64,000 nucleotides of DNA from Beroe ovata (taxonomy: Eukaryota; Ctenophora; Nuda; Beroida; Beroidae), in contig CAMPET010000100.1 of assembly GCA_946803715.1 (NCBI GenBank), positions 82,511 through 146,510 of the forward strand, given 5' to 3'. This document shows, one piece after another, positions 23,601 to 43,198 of the stretch. The position numbers and the translations under genes were made by a program. Every line of letters starts with the position of its first letter. Position 1 is the first letter of the stretch. Below the pieces are notes generated by a model. It did not search any database. It was not told the DNA's origin and saw nothing but the letters and a program-made list of their open reading frames with translations.

Positions 23601-26267
23601 TTTTTGATATCGCATTACCATTCTTCACGCCATTTTCTGAGTGTGAATTGCTGCTTTTTTGCAGAGAGTTGCTCGAAATATTGTTGCTATTGTCATCAAT
23701 GTTGCTCGCAGACACAACGTTAGACACATCGTTGCTGCTTGTCACAAAGATGTTGCTAATATCGTTGGTACCACCGGACAAGTTTTCATCCACCACAACA
23801 TCCCCAGCACGGTTGTCATGGTTGTGGTTGTCATGGCTGTGGTTGTCATGGTTGTGGTTGTCCTGGCTGTGGTTGTCCTGGTTGTGGTTGTCNNGTCATG
23901 GTTGTGGTTGTCATGGTTGTGGTTGTCATGGTTGTGGTTGTCATGGTTGTGGTTGTCATGGTTGTCCTGGTTGTGGTTGTCATGGCGGTGGTTGTCCTGG
24001 TTGTCCCCCTCCACCAGGAGGATATCGGACACGTCTAGGACAGGGGACATGAGGTCATCGTCCAGTGACTTGTGATCGAATATCATCTCGCTCCCGCCAG
24101 ACATCATCTCGTCCGACTTCTCTGTGGAGAGGGGGGGATATTGGGAGCAGAGATTGTCACCACTTTGACTTAGCATAAATATGATGATATTGCCAGGATC
24201 GGCATGGTAATTGATAACTGTCAAGTCCAAGCGTTTCGGCTCGTTGAACCTAGTGACTGATTTATGCCTGGTCTATGTAGCATGCGAAATTCTGTCAAAA
24301 ATACTAGGCAGATTCATTTCTAATTAATTCCGCATGAAGATTGACACAGCACAAAAACTTAATTTCGTATGAAGATTTCTAGACATTTATGAGAAAGTTA
24401 AACTACCATGCTTCTGTTGTGCCATGCGTAGGACATCTGCAACAAACTGATCAACATTATCAACTGTGATCACGAAATCATCACTTTCTGGAGATGCAAT
24501 CAAATCCTCGCGATCATTCGTCGTTTCCAGCGAGTCAGGTTTTCGTACACTTTTCTGAAAAAATGAATAATAATTCAATTCATGACCTGTCGAAAAACAG
24601 AATATTCCTGCTGGAATGCCGGTTATTAACTTGACATTGGGAAACCACTAAACTGAAACACGCCACCTATTTTAACAATCCATTCCCATGCATACCACAC
24701 AACATGGAACTATAGCCGTGAAGTGAGCCAGTGAATGATGTAAATGGGTGAAATATGCTCTGGCCACATTACACTGAGTGTTTGACCGATTTAATCTCAC
24801 TTTTGTGGCGCATTTGACGCATGAATCCAACACATGGGATGATTGTGTTGAAAGATTGGCATGAATGAATATTGAACAGTGCGCTATTTTACTATTTTCA
24901 ATCCAGATTTCTGCAGTTCTAACTTTCTAACTAGTGAAATTTTCGTCCCCGACCCAGACAAAGTATGGTATTTCTGAAACTACAAGACTAAACTGCTCAT
25001 ACCTGTCTTTCGACCACACCCACAAGTCCATTATCATCGAGCTCCAGCCACAAGTCATAGTCACTCTGCTGAAATTGGCATCGTTCCAAGAGGACCATGT
25101 CTCTGGCAACCAGCATGTTCACAGTCACACCTTGGGAGAGAGAGAGAGTGTGTGTGTGTGCGTGTGTGTGTGTGTGTGTGTNNNNNNNNNNNNNNNNNNN
25201 NNNNNNNNNNNNNNNNNNNNNNNNNNNNNNNNNNNNNNNNNNNNNNNNNNNNNNNNNNNNNNNNNNNNNNNNNNNNNNNNNNNNNNNNNNNNNNNNNNNN
25301 NNNNNNNNNNNNNNNNNNNNNNNNNNNNNNNNNNNNNNNNNNNNNNNNNNNNNNNNNNNNNNNNNNNNNNNNNNNNNNNNNNNNNNNNNNNNNNNNNNNN
25401 NNNNNNNNNNNNNNNNNNNNNNNNNNNNNNNNNNNNNNNNNNNNNNNNNNNNNNNNNNNNNNNNNNNNNNNNNNNNNNNNNNNNNNNNNNNNNNNNNNNN
25501 NNNNNNNNNNNNNNNNNNNNNNNNNNNNNNNNNNNNNNNNNNNNNNNNNNNNNNNNNNNNNNNNNNNNNNNNNNNNNNNNNNNNNNNNNNNNNNNNNNNN
25601 NNNNNNNNNNNNNNNNNNNNNNNNNNNNNNNNNNNNNNNNNNNNNNNNNNNCAATTACCTTGGAATGTGAATTGAAAACCACCCAGAATGTCCTCAAAGT
25701 CCATTATCTCCCATGTCAAAACAAGATCCTTGATCTCGCGTAGACATTCGGGCGAGTCGAAATTACAGCTGAATAATTGATTGAAGATCAGATGAAAGTT
25801 CAAATTTGACTCATTTCACACTACTATAATCATGTCATGGAAGGACCATGTTATTGTTGCATGATCATTCTGACCCTCTTGCTGTTTGCGCAATAAAGGA
25901 CCGCGGGGTGATCCTGACAAATTACTGATTATATATCAACCTCACCTCACGTGTAGATAGATAATCAGATCCAACTCGAAATCAAACGCCACACAGTGGG
26001 GCTTGCTCTTGTCATCCAATATGGAGTATCTAGAGACAGGGGTGGGGTGAGGTGAAAATTGTATAATTGGACCGCGATAGTTGAACCAAATCGTATTATC
26101 TCGCTGAAATTTGACATTTGAACTAACCTCTGTATAGCAAGGTTTGGGTATTCACGCTGTAGCCCGTGAACTAACTTCCTCAGATCCTCAGTCACATGCT
26201 CCTCGACATACGGTTTCAGTGTTTCAGACAGATCCTCCAGAGCCGAAGAGAAGTAATTGTGGTCCAT
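20639..26267 (-). CDS. OAS-like nucleotidyltransferase with degenerate active site, 13 exons
   Basis: Exons: 26267-26128, 26029-25946, 25768-25659, 25130-25003, 24554-24407, 24256-23377, 23186-23116, 22725-22578, 22363-22133, 21933-21760, 21438-21287, 21094-20992, 20818-20639. Phases agree throughout, giving about 849 aa (NN at 23893 uncertain). The resemblance to 2'-5'-oligoadenylate synthetases is by motif order: FELDLIIYL where OAS has DADLVVFL, VTVNMLV where OAS has the FDVLPA strand, then [10 protein letters not shown]...FIRVCKFWC for the TEL..RDF...LIRLVKHWY helix, and [16 protein letters not shown] for the RPVILDPADPTGN loop. The three OAS carboxylates would read E65, D67 and N116, and the usual GS P-loop is absent, so a non-catalytic role is inferred. 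A roughly 400-residue insertion with Asn/His/Asp repeats splits the fold. A C-terminal extension of about 220 residues is unassigned. A DZF-type pseudo-NTase is the main alternative. Confidence 0.55.
22742..22988. repeat. 17-bp minisatellite in an OAS-like intron
   Basis: About 14 head-to-tail copies of ggagttacaaattgtta with single-base variants (gttgg/gttag, acaaa/acgaa/acaca). It is intronic, between exons 7 and 8. Confidence 0.9.
23815..24001 (-). repeat. Coding minisatellite (Asn-His-Asp repeats)
   Basis: A 15-bp unit, gttgtcatggttgtg on the plus strand, reads HDNHN on the minus strand. The NN at 23893-23894 lies inside, and both sides continue in the same peptide register, so the Ns mark unknown copy number rather than a frameshift. 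It lies in exon 6 of the OAS-like gene. Confidence 0.85.
25182..25651. other. Assembly gap at a GT microsatellite
   Basis: There are 470 Ns following (GT)n at 25150-25181, inside intron 3 of the OAS-like gene. The donor at 25658 and the acceptor at 25131 flank it, so no exon is necessarily lost. Confidence 0.95.
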
Positions 26268-29200
26268 TCGTCACGCGTGACGTGTAACCAGGGACACGCG
26301 TTTTGTGTAACCAGGGACACGCGTGAGCGGTCACGTGATTTGCACGTGTGTGCGCGTCTCAGAGAGTGATACACTGATACACCCCTCAGGAAAACAGTCC
26401 TGGACTCCTGTCCATGTTATTTCGAGGTGCTCCCATGATATTGGGTCATAGATTGCCACCCCTATTAGATGAAGGAATAAGAGGATTGTACTGGAAGGAA
26501 AACAAAATTCACGAAAAACAAAATGTGCGTAAAAAACTGAGAAGAATCAAGAACTAAACAAACCGACCAGTTAGAGTCATAATAGCGGGAATGACAATAT
26601 GAAGACGCGATTTCCTATGATATGGTTATAAAGCTTGCGATGATAGGCGTCATAAAAGTTGTGTTAGAGCCAGAAATGGTATCGATCATCAACACTTCAG
26701 ACTTACTATAGATCTAGGTTGTTTGGCAAATTGACAGAGATCACGGATAAGGTGTAGGCTCTATTTTCCTCGGGAAATGCCGTATGTAAAACTAAACCAA
26801 ATGTTCATGTAGCTGCCACAATATTATCAGGAAATGACACTTGTCATAACTTGTCAGAGGAGTGAGGGGAAGAGGAGAGAGGAGTTCAATCTAGTGTCAT
26901 ATCTTGACATGTTTAGGATATGTGTCATAATTTGATAAAACCCTGTACACACAATACCCCCTACCTATGTGGAATATTTGTTGTCAGATATATATTGTAC
27001 ACAACTATATTCGAATCCACACAAGGGCACCAAGACAAGGCTCGAGAGTGTTTATGTCGTGAGCAGAATGATCTAGATTTGATCTTTCCGGAGGAATTTT
27101 CTACACGCCCGTTTTTGACAAGATTCTGAGAAGAGGGCAACGCGATAACAGTGATCGGTAGTGAGGTATCATGCCACCTGGATCCAACAGTTCCCCCCAT
27201 CTCAATACCTGTGTGTCTTAGGTTCCAATCAGAGGAGAGAAATCTGAAAATAGCTATGACATAGACCTATTCCTAGTACCTATTATAGCAGCTACTACTG
27301 TACTGGGGAAAATTGAAAGTGCGAATATGTTATTATGAAAACAGCAAAGTGTAGGCGGAATACTGTTGGAAGAGGTAACACCTTGAAATAGACTTCCCAT
27401 GAGCACCTACCAGAATCACAACAAGCTCCACTGTTAATAAAGATGGATATTCTGGGGATATTATTATTGCTCTGAGGGGGCTAAACACTGGGTATATATT
27501 GGAGGATTATAAACCTGGTATAAGTGAGTGTTGCAGTAGGTATAAACACTGGCGATGAGAAACATGCTGCCAATCGATATAGGCACCAGGCAGGTATTAT
27601 ACACTATACAAACGTTATAAGAAAACAAAGTTGCTATTATTAGTTGCTAATTAAGATGCTATTGTGAATACAATTACAAAGCTGAATCAATAGAATGGAG
27701 TTGTACAATGTACATGAACACAGCTTGATGAAGAGAAGTTAAGATTGTATGAGGAGTGTCCTATGACCTAACCCTTTTTATAACCGATTTGAAATTAGGT
27801 ATGGCGCAGATGGATGATTCCTCAAATGGATCATCCTTGAAATAAGAGAAAGGTTGTAGTCACTTCTAAGTTGGAAACAAGCCAAACGATTGTAACACTT
27901 CGAACTACAAAGAATACGCAGTAGAAGGCCCAAAAGTTGAAATTTAAGGCGTGGTAAAAGTAACACTAAAATAAAATAGTCCATGGCATTGTGTGGAGAA
28001 AAAAGAAGCTATTGATTAAACAAATACAAAATATTATATGAGCTCAGTCTACACACACACATACCTTAATTTAATTACCCAAAGTTATAATTTTGGTATT
28101 AAATGAAGATAGAATGATTAGGTTATCGCTGCCATATTCGATCACGGATGTTCTGAGACGGAGCGCGGCTCAATCTGCTGTTCTCCAATTTCATTGTTTT
28201 GGATAGAGGACCACCAAAATGGAAAGAAATAAAAATGAATGAAAGGGCAATATAAAAGAAATTAGTAAATTATTAATGATAAGAATGAAAACAATAATTA
28301 GTGCACCAACTACCATTGTGCCATTACCACGGTCGATTGACAGCAACACCAAAGTGAACAAGTCAGATCACACATATGAAATTTAGCTTCTGTAACCAAT
28401 TAGCGCGTCTCTACGTGTATGTAATTTGCACTTGTGATGAAACAACTTCAACACGCATAAGGTAGAAATGACAAGATGAAAGCACTGAGTAACTAAAGTG
28501 GAAGGAGAACAGTCAGAAAACTGATAAATGTGTGACCAGCTGCAAAAACAACTGAAAATAATGGAAGACACATAAATGTATTATATGTGTGTGCAAAACT
28601 ACAGACTGGCCAGAAACTATAATATCGCTGTAAGATATATTACCCAGTCAGACACGTCATGTGTGACTGTGTGTGTGTGTGTGTGTGTGTGNCGTTCCCC
28701 CTGGCTACTTTTGAATCGGCGCGATTGGATTTCACTTAAAAACCTGCGCAAAAGTACTAGCAAACGTGCCCTCGCGTGATTGTGCCATTACCACGGTCGA
28801 TTGACAGCAACACCAAAGTCAGATCACACATTCGATATTTAGCTTCTGTAACCAATTAGCGCGTCTCTCCGTGTATGTAATGTGCACTTGTGATGAAACA
28901 ACTTCAACACGCATAAGGTAGAAATAATAAGATGAAAGCACTGAGTGAACTGAAGTGGAAGGAGATTAGGAGAAAAGTCAGAAAACTAACAAATGTGTGA
29001 CCAGCTGCAAAAACTACTGAAAAAATGGAAGACACATAAATGTATTATATGTGTGCGCGCAAAACCTCAGACTGGCCAGAAACTATATCGCTGTAAGATA
29101 TATTACCCAGTCAGACACGTCATGTGTGACTGTGTGTGTGTGCGTGTGTGTGTGCGTGCGTGCTAACATAATATGGATATAACCACGCACGAAATGCACA

Positions 29201-30252
29201 TGGGAAGTCACATGGAATTAAATTGTGAGGTCAGCATAAATGTCAAACATAATTTGACCTGCAAAGTGCCGAAAATGTCAGTGCGTGTGCTCGAAGGGTG
29301 TGTTACAATATTTGGCATAGGAAATGTGTGATTCATACATTGTACCCATTCTATAACAGTCTGACGGTGGCATACATAGCATGCGTCAGGGCTGAACATA
29401 TTCTTGGCTGAATGTATATCGCTCAATAAATAATATAACGGGTACCTATTGCGTAACAAATAAGTTATTCAGGCAGTCTGAGGGAATTTTGGCCCCCTAG
29501 TCAAGCGGATAAAGATATCCACTTCCTCCAGACAGCCAGTGCCACAATTCTGATTAGAATTATAATCACGTGACAGTTACGACAAGTATTATAGGTGGCA
29601 CATTCCAGCTTTAAATTCCATATTATTCAGATATAATCTCCATGACGTGTTTCCATACATGTCTCGTATAATACTTACCATATAATACTTACCATATAAG
29701 ATACCGACACAATTATGAACAAACTCACTTGTAGTTGTTGAATATGCTCGAGTTACAATACGGAGTTACAATATTGTCCCTTCATTTAACCCCCGACCCC
29801 TGATCTACAAGAATTTTCGATAAGCAAAGTACAATATGGAGGTCTTAGGATGTGAAAAGTTAGACAACGAGATACGATAAAAACAATAAAATATAGGAAG
29901 AGTCTATAGACGACCACAAATAATCATCGTCACAGTTTAGCCCGTATACAATCTGTCAAATTCTGTCAGAATATTTGATTACCAACTTGAGCTATGACTG
30001 ATGGCCATATGACTGGGGCTGATTGATTAGTCTGAGCAAGTAAATTCCAATTTTATGTCCCTTGTAATATGTCCCCAAACCATTTATACGAGCAATTATA
30101 TGTCTAACATAAGGATTGCCCCAGTACCACGCCATTCCAAGGAATGAAAATGAAATAGATGAGCAACTTCACTGGTATACCGCGTGACCAGTGACCACAC
30201 CTACACTCTGCACAATAGTTAATGTCATACTGTGTCCTGAGGATAGCAAGTA
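26268..30252. other. Intergenic region with no supported gene
   Basis: It is AT-rich. 26276-26330 contains a tandem gtaaccagggacacgcgt pair next to cgtcacgcgtgacg, near the OAS-like start. An internal 0.36-kb duplication lies at 28316-28671 and 28780-29133. No convincing exon was found on either strand. Confidence 0.6.
28316..28671. repeat. Duplicated block, first copy
   Basis: It matches 28780-29133 at most positions (start tgtgccattaccacggtcgat, end gtcatgtgtgactgtg). The first copy runs into a GT repeat and the single N at 28692. In front of the second copy lies 28693-28779, which is the terminal repeat of the foldback element at 36073-37567 (cttttgaatcggcgcgatt...aaaagtactagcaaacgtgccct). 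Confidence 0.85.
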
Positions 30253-38111
<7,859 letters not shown>

Positions 38112-38490
38112 GCTACACATGATGTGGATTAGTTTGAGCAATTACCATTGGAGTTACTGGTACATTCTGTAAAATACAATACAAAAACTACATGTTCAAA
38201 CTTAGGGACAAGAGTGAAATTAGGGTAAAATCAGAGTTCAAAAGTTATCATGCTAAGATTGTTTCCGTTATAATACAAAATACGAGTTAAATTGATCATT
38301 AAAAAGGATAAAGAGTGTTTTGGCGTTAGAAATTTACAACATGCACTGACAAAATTACAGGTTTTTACAAATGAAATAATGGTAAAATACTTCATTTCTA
38401 AATAGGTAAACTAAATGGAAACTGTACCGATAGATCAAAACTACTCACTACTGTATGAAAACAATATTCACGTCTATTTCGTGAGCTCCT

Positions 38491-39488
38491 TCATTTTCTC
38501 CCAGAGAACGCAACATATGCTAGTGCCCCCACAAACCCCACAGTTGCCAAGCAGATAGCAGCTGTTATAGTACCGGGTACAGCAGCGGGGGAACTGGACT
38601 CGGGAATGCGCTCATACCACTTGCTGATAAACTGTCCCAGAACAGCCAGTATCTTACAGAATGCCCGAACTGTGCCGACTATATCAAAATCGTGACTCCC
38701 TAGGAAATCATTTGTTGTTGGGAACAATGAACTGTGAACAGAGGGCATTTAAACCGGTATACACCGTACATCATTAGATTTGTCAAGCTAAAATATGGGA
38801 AAGATAGTAATGGGAAATACTAAATTCTGTATTGAGAGGAATCTCCAAATGTGACTCACCCTCACTACCAGATTGGTGGAAAGTGTAGAGTTCAGCAATC
38901 ACTGCATCCTGAAGGAATGCGAGCAACACCTGCATGTGGATCAACTCCACGTTTATCGACGTTCGTCCAGAGAGGGGCGTGTGAATCCGTCCCATTCTGT
39001 CCAGCTCGTCCAGCATTGCGCCGTCATACGGTTTAGTTACCAGTCTGTCAGGAGCGGAGCAAGTGAAAACTATCATGACGTACCATTGAGTGAGTTCCTA
39101 ATACTTGGTAGTAAGTGCCAATAATAACCAACAAAAGAAGATTCAAATTCATTCAGGAATGATGGACCAGGAACTCTCTATTTACCTCACAAGGAATCTC
39201 TTCAAGGATGACTTCCTCATCCCAATTTGTGGCTTGTTCAAATCGTAGTTGTCCAGAGTTACCTTTGCTGACGGATCGTCATATTTTGTTCGTTCTCTGA
39301 AAAACACCTGCAAATTCACACTCAGGAAATCGGGAATTTGTCTGGGTTGCGGAAATTGAACTCTTTACACCGCTCGTACAGCGAGTAGAAGAAAAAATAC
39401 CTTCTTAGTGCAGCTGTAAGCGAATAGTTTATCGTAGACGGCGTCTACCAGTGCATCAACTCTCGGTCCAAGAACACTAGCCGAACCT

Positions 39489-39520
<32 letters not shown>

Positions 39521-39689
39521 GAGATCTCGAGTGTGCGCGCGAGGGAGCGAGGGGGAGCGGGGGGGGGGGTGGGAGGGGANNNNNNNNNNNNNNNNNNNNN
39601 NNNNNNNNNNNNNNNNNNNNNNNNNNNNNNNNNNNNNNNNNNNNNNNNNNNNNNNNNNNNNNNNNNNNNNNNNNNNNNNNNNNNNNNNN

Positions 39690-39722
<33 letters not shown>

Positions 39723-39996
39723 TTTGATTAATCATTAATGAGTCATGGAACATCATAGGTAGAATGAAGTTGGGAATTCCGAGTTATAATACAATATAAT
39801 CACAGAAAGGAGTTAAAGTCATAGAAAGAGAGAATCGAAGTCGGAATTTGCTGTTTCTCCCCTTACCATGAATAAGATCGATATCAGATTCGTTGATCCC
39901 TATGAAATCACTAAGGTATGAGTATCTGTAGCTCAGATCTGTATACAGTCTGCCCTCATCAATATTCTTAACAGGTATCACAGTAGCAGCTTCCAT
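38491..39996 (-). CDS. Protoglobin-type heme protein with C-terminal membrane anchor, 5 exons
   Basis: Exons: 39996-39867, 39486-39401, 39307-39186, 39044-38860, 38699-38491. All phases agree and give 243 aa. The N-terminus (YRYSYLSDFIGINESDIDLI) and helices GPRVDALVDAVYDKLF and VELIHMQVLLAFLQDAVI follow the protoglobin/globin-coupled-sensor layout. The F-helix motif RMGRIHTP supplies a candidate proximal heme histidine, H134. A single hydrophobic helix at about residues 216-237 followed by SGRK suggests a tail-anchored membrane protein. Protoglobins bind O2, CO or NO; the role here is unknown. It is tandem to PPIE, ending 379 bp upstream of the PPIE start. Intron 1 contains a GT repeat and an N gap. 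Assignment is by motif memory, so family confidence is moderate while the exon model is strong. Confidence 0.72.
39580..39689. other. Assembly gap at a GT microsatellite
   Basis: There are 110 Ns between (GT)n/G-rich sequence (39490-39579) and (GT)n (39690-39719), in intron 1 of the protoglobin gene. Confidence 0.95.
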
Positions 39997-40139
39997 CGCT
40001 AATCACGAGAAAACATTGTGATTCCCTGAAATCAACTTACTTCTACAGGCTATGAAATTGGAAAATCGAAATAGGCAGGTATGAAATTTAAGATGAACTT
40101 AAAGACTTAAAGAGACTGAAGGATTAAAATAAAAATTAT

Positions 40140-41216
40140 CTACATTTTTCTCCCGAAACCCTGAACTTGGGTCATTTCCTGCCCCAGAATGAATCCCGAT
40201 ATGCCATCTCGAAAGTGTCGTGCTCCCCCGACAATTATCTCTCCAAACAACTCCTCTCGAGAGGTTACGAGAGGAGGAATATCATTTTTACGGGGATCAT
40301 CAGATTTGTAGAAATGGAGATGAAAACTGCTGCTTTCATACAGCTTCGTGAAAATATACCTGAAATAGCAGGGATCAAATACTAGTGCCAAAGATCATCC
40401 CCCTTGATCACATTGACTGAAAGGTATGACTTGCGTTCATAGACTTGGCTCCTGAGCTTGATATTAAGACACCTACTTTGTTCTAGCAATGTGGAAAGTA
40501 ATGTGTATGCTAGATATGTTGTTATGTGCTATGTTGTTATGTGCTATGTTGTTATGTGCTATACTGTTATGTGATGCCACAGCGCTCGGATCAAGTAACG
40601 GACTGAGTAACGGTTTTTGTCAGTTCTTATCAATGGAGCGTTAACAAAACCGTGACAAGTGGTTCGATTACTACAATGAAACTGAGTAGTGATAGAAGAG
40701 ATGCACAACCTATCTTGAATAATACTAAACATGTATATTGTATAATGTATAACCACTATGTATATTGTTTAACCACCATGTATATTGTATAACCACTATG
40801 TATACTACATAACCACACCCATTTATCACCCAATCCCCCATAGGTACCGTTGCTCTTGTAACCAGTAGTGATAACACACTGTCTCTCGTCGTGTAGTTGT
40901 GGAGAATGATACAACCGCGCGCCCGACTCTCGAGATGAATGTTTTGTTCATTTCGCCTGAGATGGAACGCCTGCAGGACCATCATTTGCTGTCAACTTAT
41001 CAATGATAAATCCTGAGTAAAGTATTGAATTTATCATATACGGTAATTATTACGGTTAATATTCCGTAATATATCAGGAATAACAAGAATCAATATAAAT
41101 ATAAGGTTGGAACATGTACTAATGAGTGCTTGGACAGTCGACAAACTCACTTCTATTCTCGTTGTAAGGAGGACAGTCCATATAATAATGATGATAATAT
41201 TAAGTCCATTGTTCAT
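40140..41216 (-). CDS. Possible secreted protein, exon model incomplete
   Basis: The first exon, 41216-41151, encodes MNNGLNIIIIIIWTVLLTTR, a good signal peptide, and ends at a gtgagt donor. A second exon, 40970-40848 (HLRRNEQNIHLE...SLLVTRAT), follows in phase. A last exon from about 40359 to the stop at 40140 reads YIFTKLYESSSFHLHFYKSD...GRKM, but its phase does not match exon 2, so an exon between 40400 and 40840 is missing or the model is wrong. I do not recognise the family. Tandem gttatgtgctat repeats (40515-40570) and a tatgtatattgtataacca repeat (40735-40805) occupy the unresolved intron. Confidence 0.35.
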
Positions 41217-41434
41217 TCCTTAGATACCTATACTACTCCCTAGATGCGCATGGGAACGATTCGTTATAGAAATACATTCATTTGGACTGGTTATCATGAA
41301 TCAAAGATCAATTATGAATTAGTCAAATACCTACTCAGATGGCGAAAATCACAGTAAAAGAGCAATAAAATATTTCAAGGAGCGATACACGTCTTATGTT
41401 GATATACAGCTCATGTTCACGGTCTACCTATGCA

Positions 41435-42241
41435 ATCCGGCTCATTTCTACAGGAAAACACAGTCATTAGTTGAGCGTGTAGTTCTCCCTTAGCTCATGA
41501 AGATGCTGCTTTATCTCTGAAATATCATCCTGCAGGACTCCAGCAGCGATCAAATCAGTGTTCTGGTTGACGTTCACCGGCTCAGATAATACCTGAGAGT
41601 GGAGAGGCGAAGGTGGTGAAACAAAACTTCAGAAAATGGACAAACGAAACACTTTCATTGGGAAAACATGTTCCATGATATCAAACCAAATAGGAAATGG
41701 ATACATTTTCTATGACAAACGATGACAGCATGACATTTGTATTGTGTGTCGTGTACTTTATTTGAAGTTCAGTGACTAATGAGTACCCTGTCTATAAGAT
41801 GTATTGGCTGGTCTGAGTTTTGGAGCATGGTTATAACTGGTAGCTCTGTGACAGCAGACTTCCGGACCTTCTCGTGAGGCTGCCTCAATCTACCTGTTAT
41901 TATAGAAAACGTACAAAGTGTAATTTATAACAGTGCTGAGGGAATGCTTGTTGAAATGATTTTAAAAACCATCCGAAATATAGAAGGCCACCTATATATG
42001 AGTATATCATATAATTATAGACAAAAACAATTGAAAGCACTGTCTAGGACAGAAACACAAATATACTCAATACTCACCATCTGATAATATCGTTTTACTG
42101 AAAAACTGTGGAAATTTTGGGGATAGCTTTATTGATGAAGGATGGTAGGAGAATTTCGTTGCTGAACTGAACACCGATGTAACTCCAGAGAGATGTGAGA
42201 AGAAGGAGTGGCTGTTGCCAACACTTGGGATACCACAGCAT
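41435..42241. repeat. 0.8-kb duplicated block, first copy, ending at a single N
   Basis: From aatccggctcatttctac to ccacagcat this block is nearly identical to 42243-43005. Differences are scattered substitutions, a stretch of about 65 bp present only here (around 42000-42075), and 8 bases (aaaccaag) present only in the second copy. The exact stop of copy 1 and start of copy 2 at the N suggest two overlapping haplotype contigs. Confidence 0.88.
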
Positions 42242-42274
42242 NATCCGGCTCATTTCTACAGGAAAACACAGTCA

Positions 42275-43005
42275 TTAGTTGAGCGTGTAGTTCTCCCTTA
42301 GCTCATGAAGATGCTGCTTTATCTCTGACATATCATCCTGCAGGACTCCAGCAGCGATCAAATCAGTGTTCTGGTTGACGTTCACCGGCTCAGATAATAC
42401 CTGAGAGTGGAGAGGCGAAGGTGGTGAAACAAAACTTCAGAAAATGGACAAACGAAACACTTTCATTGGGAAAACATGTTCCATGATATCAAACCAAATA
42501 GGAAATGGATACATTTTCTATGACAAACGATGACAGCATGACATTTGTATTGTGTGTCGTGTACTTTATTTGAAGTTCAGTGACTAATGAGTACCCTGTC
42601 TATAAGATGTATTGGCTGGTCTGAGTTTTGGAGCATGGTTATAACTGGTAGCTCTGTGACAGCAGACTTCCGGACCTTCTCGTGAGGCTGCCTCAATCTA
42701 CCTGTTATTATACAAAACTTACAAAGTGTAATTAATAACAGACTGAGCGAATGCTTGTTGAAATGATTTTAAAAACCATCCGAAATATAGAAGGCCACCT
42801 ATATAAAAGTATATCATATACTGAATACTCACCATCTGATAATATCGTGTCACTGAAAAACTGTGGAAATTTTGGGGATAGCTTTATTGATGAAGGATGG
42901 TAGGAGAATTTAGTTGCTGAACTGAACACCTTGGTTTCCGATGTAACTCCAGAGAGATGTGAGAAGAAGGAGTGGCTGTTGCCAACACTTGGGATACCAC
43001 AGCAT
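42275..43005 (-). CDS. C-terminal exons of an unrecognised protein (second copy of the duplicated block)
   Basis: Three exons fit splice phases: about 43005-42833 (PSSIKLSPKFPQFFSDTILS), 42701-42595 (LRQPHEKVRKSAVTELPVIT) and 42400-42275 (VLSEPVNVNQNTDLIAAGVL, ending ENYTLN then stop). The last exon has coiled-coil character (ISEIKQHLHELRENY). The 5' exons are not located and the first exon's start is uncertain. The same exons exist in the block at 41435-42241; there the first exon has an 8-base deletion that would shift the frame. I cannot assign a function. Confidence 0.4.
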
Positions 43006-43084
43006 GAAACATAGGTGTGATGGAGTGGTAGGTTCACCTGACCATGGATTGGCAATTATAAACAGTCTAGGGGTCACATGAAAC

Positions 43085-43197
43085 GACCGAAGCTTCGGCT
43101 TCGGCTTCGGCTTCTGCAAACTTCGGCACTTTTTTGACATTCGGCTTCGGCTTCGGCTTCGGCAAAATTTTGCCGAAGTTTGGCCGAAGTTTTTGAG
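43085..43197. repeat. cggctt hexanucleotide array
   Basis: Interrupted copies of cggctt/aagccg form an imperfect inverted repeat with gccgaagtttggccgaag near the single N at 43198. Confidence 0.75.
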
Positions 43198-43198
43198 N

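Noticed and set aside
23513-24075. Plus-strand Leu/Trp/Val-rich frames over the minisatellite
   Set aside because: They are antisense shadows of the Asn/His/Asp repeat in the minus-strand exon.
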